A stretch of DNA of 7,376 bases from positions 3,944 through 11,319 of the forward strand of contig CAJUHX010000064.1 of assembly GCA_910586455.1 (NCBI GenBank), written 5' to 3'. The notes beneath the pieces are model-generated. The model was given only the letters and a program-made list of their open reading frames with translations, was not told the DNA's origin and did not search any database. Shown piece by piece: positions 6,449 through 7,376 of this stretch. The position numbers were made by a program, and so were the translations under genes. The DNA comes from an uncultured Muribaculaceae bacterium (lineage in GTDB: Bacteria; Bacteroidota; Bacteroidia; Bacteroidales; Muribaculaceae). The first letter of the stretch is position 1, and every line of letters begins with the position of its first letter.

Positions 6449-6680
6449 GACAAACAAAATTTGTAGTCTTAGGCGGTCATAAGCAACCCTGACAAACAAA
6501 TTATTGATTTAGACAAACAAACCTGATTTATCGTCTATACTCTTCCTCCATACAGAGGAGGAGTAGGTTAATTTCATCCTCTATATAGAAGATGAGTATC
6601 ATCTTCTTTTCTTCCTCTTAAACGGAATAAAGAGTCACAATATTATTTGTTTGTCATATATAGTTTGTCAGACAAACAAA
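6449..6680. repeat. Spaced GACAAACAAA motifs (four direct, one inverted)
   Basis: The 10-mer GACAAACAAA occurs exactly at 6449-6458, 6491-6500, 6512-6521 and 6671-6680, and inverted (TTTGTTTGTC) at 6646-6655. Start spacings of the first three are 42 and 21 bp, so all three lie on the same helical face. A perfect TTTGTC-A-GACAAA palindrome (6664-6676) overlaps the last copy. This pattern suits binding sites for a DNA-binding protein, such as an iteron or operator array. The function is unknown. Confidence 0.6.
6538..6595. repeat. Two adjacent purine/pyrimidine hairpins
   Basis: TACTCTTCCTC (6538-6548) pairs with GAGGAGGAGTA (6555-6565) over 11 positions including one T-G wobble, with a 6-nt loop. 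Just downstream, CATC and TCT pair with AGA and GATG within 6575-6594. GAGTA or GATGAGTA ends both units, so they may be diverged copies of one element. Confidence 0.5.
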
Positions 6681-6715
6681 CCATGAAATGAAGTAGTTTT
6701 TGCAATAGAAAAGCA

Positions 6716-6949
6716 ATGAAAGGTGAGGCGGTCTTTAGAGTTGCAGGCATTATGCAGTCATGAGGAACAGGGCAAGCCTTGCTCCTCACGACCGCATAAT
6801 GCCAACCGGTAATCGGCGGACACCGAATGAGGCCAACGCCTCGGAGGTGGCGACATGATAGTCGCTGAACCTCCAAGACTAACTGGCTTCACTCCGTGTC
6901 CTGATTGCCGATTACCTTAAAGGACTTTTCCGACCGCCTCACCATTCAT
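6716..6949. ncRNA. Candidate structured RNA or nested palindromic element
   Basis: An outer stem GGTGAGGCGGTC (6722-6733) pairs perfectly with 6932-6943 and is extended by ATGAA/TTCAT after one mismatch. Inside are two arms. Arm one pairs GGCATTATGC (6746-6755) with 6794-6803, then GTCATGAGGA (6757-6766) with 6783-6792 at nine of ten positions. Arm two pairs GGTAATCGGC (6808-6817) with 6907-6916 and GGACAC (6818-6823) with 6896-6901. It carries two sub-hairpins: GAGGC/GCCTC (6829-6842), and GGAGGT/ACCTCC enclosing GCGAC/GTCGC (6843-6874). Over half of the bases pair in one compatible branched fold. Strand is unresolved: the 6760/6789 mismatch is a wobble only on the minus strand. It could also be a MITE-like element with 18-bp imperfect ends, though no target duplication is seen. 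The RNA label is inference. Confidence 0.45.
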
Positions 6950-6970
6950 CGCTTGTTGTTGCATCCCACG

Positions 6971-7019
6971 GGACGAGACACTGACGATACCGTTTCCCTA
7001 TATCGTCAGAGACTCGTCT
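6971..7019. repeat. Long imperfect hairpin
   Basis: GACGAG (6972-6977) pairs with CTCGTC (7013-7018). After a 3x3 internal loop, CTGACGATA (6981-6989) pairs perfectly with TATCGTCAG (7001-7009) around an 11-nt loop. There is no adjoining T-tract, so it is not an ordinary terminator. It follows directly on the branched element at 6716-6949 and may belong to the same structured region. Confidence 0.55.
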
Positions 7020-7045
7020 TCGCCGGGGATGGGCAGTTCCCTTTT

Positions 7046-7111
7046 CAGTGTCAGATTTTATTGTCTGCAAGATTTCCCATAGGAAGGCGACTTGATTGTC
7101 GCCGGTCACTG
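7046..7111. repeat. Multi-hairpin cluster closed by a 5-bp stem
   Basis: CAGTG (7046-7050) can pair with CACTG (7107-7111). They enclose three consecutive hairpins: CAGA/TCTG (7052-7067), TTCC-cata-GGAA (7074-7085) and GGCGAC-ttgatt-GTCGCC (7086-7103). The last is the strongest. The shorter stems could be chance alone, but their tight stacking continues the folded character of this region. Confidence 0.4.
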
Positions 7112-7146
7112 AGATGTTGATTTTCCGCTGTCAGAATTTATCGGGG

Positions 7147-7181
7147 GTGCCTTTTCAATCAAGGCATCACACTAACGTGTG
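7147..7181. repeat. Two consecutive short hairpins
   Basis: TGCCTT (7148-7153) pairs with AAGGCA (7161-7166), extended by a G-T pair. CACAC (7168-7172) pairs with GTGTG (7177-7181) around a 4-nt loop. Neither has a T-tract. Confidence 0.4.
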
Positions 7182-7192
7182 GGCAGGTATAA

Positions 7193-7335
7193 GTTGCTCG
7201 CCAGATTGAACGTGAGGCGAAAGTGACATTCATGTCATTGCGGAAAAATCTCCACACTCCCTTGGAGGTAGTATTTTTACGCAATGCCATGAACATCCCT
7301 TTTTGTCGCCACACGCCATTTAGGCGTCGAGCAAC
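7193..7335. repeat. 143-nt nested palindrome in co-linear segments
   Basis: Paired segments from outside in are listed here. GTTGCTCG (7193-7200) pairs with CGAGCAAC (7328-7335). CGTGaGGCGA (7211-7220) pairs with 7306-7315 except for one mismatch. TTCATG (7229-7234) pairs with CATGAA (7288-7293), and CATTGCG (7236-7242) pairs with CGCAATG (7280-7286). AAAAAT (7244-7249) pairs with ATTTTT (7273-7278), and CTCCA (7250-7254) pairs with TGGAG (7263-7267). All are in compatible nested order, forming one long interrupted rod. An alternative small hairpin ACGCC/GGCGT uses 7313-7327. It may be the end of a structured RNA, a processed leader, or a DNA hairpin used in transfer or replication. Confidence 0.6.
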
Positions 7336-7376
7336 TCATACAGCCACACCGTCATTGGACGCATGGTTAAAAAAAA
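7193..7376 (+). other. Weak open frame running off the right edge
   Basis: A plus-strand frame is open from after the TAA at 7190-7192 to the end of the window, with a possible ATG at 7232-7234 (MSLRKNLHTPLEVVFLRN). The residues are rich in Arg, His and Thr, and I recognise no family. Because the same bases form the long palindrome at 7193-7335, this is more likely an incidental frame over non-coding DNA than a gene start. Confidence 0.15.

Larger units (their letters stand above)
6344..6715. other. AT-rich region with short repeats and no gene
   Basis: I see no credible coding sequence. The minus-strand frame at 6643-6876 runs through the palindromes that follow and is probably spurious. 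The stretch holds the GACAAACAAA motifs and purine/pyrimidine hairpins listed separately. A TAGTTTG at 6661-6667 nearly fits a rightward -7 box but has one base too few in the spacer and no usable -33 box. Confidence 0.5.

Noticed and set aside
6449..6680. CRISPR array
   Set aside because: The repeats are only 10 bp, unevenly spaced and in both orientations, and no cas gene is present.
6643..6876. Minus-strand 77-codon frame
   Set aside because: It runs through perfect nested palindromes and AT-rich repeats, with a Cys/His/Arg-rich composition; non-coding structure explains it better.
6905..7120. Plus-strand 71-codon frame
   Set aside because: It covers the hairpins at 6971-7019 and 7086-7103 and has no recognisable domain, so it is probably incidental.
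7193..7335. Integron attC site
   Set aside because: The ends are GTTGCTCG and CGAGCAAC, in the opposite arrangement to attC core sites, and no integron integrase or cassette is present.
6716..7335. Group II intron
   Set aside because: I could not find a domain V hairpin with its AGC triad and GAAA-type tetraloop, nor 5' GUGYG and 3' AY boundaries.

Overview
The window looks like a chromosome segment of a gut-type Bacteroidales bacterium, perhaps near Muribaculaceae or Bacteroides. Four things suggest this. Several upstream regions carry the Bacteroidetes -7 promoter box TAnnTTTG. The start codons lack clear Shine-Dalgarno sequences. The genes are typical of the group: a long M24B aminopeptidase P, YraN, an OFA-like MFS carrier and an HSL-type esterase. 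A secreted protein also ends in the NLQG...LPNGMYI.NGKK tail common in this order. No species can be named.

Positions 1-4216 hold a leftward run on the minus strand. In transcription order these are a secreted alpha/beta hydrolase (2979-4010), an MFS transporter (1687-2952), yraN (1268-1633) and an aminopeptidase P (1-1243, cut by the window edge). Gaps are 26, 53 and 24 nt. The esterase and transporter form the most obvious functional pair: an exported ester hydrolase followed by a possible carrier for a small carboxylate. YraN and the peptidase look like housekeeping genes. A good promoter lies at 4186-4216, about 170 nt before the esterase, leaving a long leader of unknown role. A weaker promoter box lies directly before yraN.

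Positions 4292-5458 are a self-contained leftward unit: promoter, one secreted two-repeat protein of unknown function (4375-5370), and a very strong hairpin terminator.

Positions 5459-6303 are AT-rich and hold two damaged or unrecognised coding remnants but no convincing intact gene.

Positions 6301-7376 hold no convincing protein gene but are unusually rich in inverted repeats. The stretch contains a leftward terminator, spaced GACAAACAAA motifs, a roughly 230-nt nested and branched inverted repeat (6716-6949), several more hairpins, and a 143-nt multi-segment palindrome (7193-7335). This is the most interesting part of the window. It could be a large structured RNA, the non-coding control or transfer region of a conjugative transposon, or a miniature mobile element. 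No integrase, tra, mob or transposase gene is visible, so the choice stays open.
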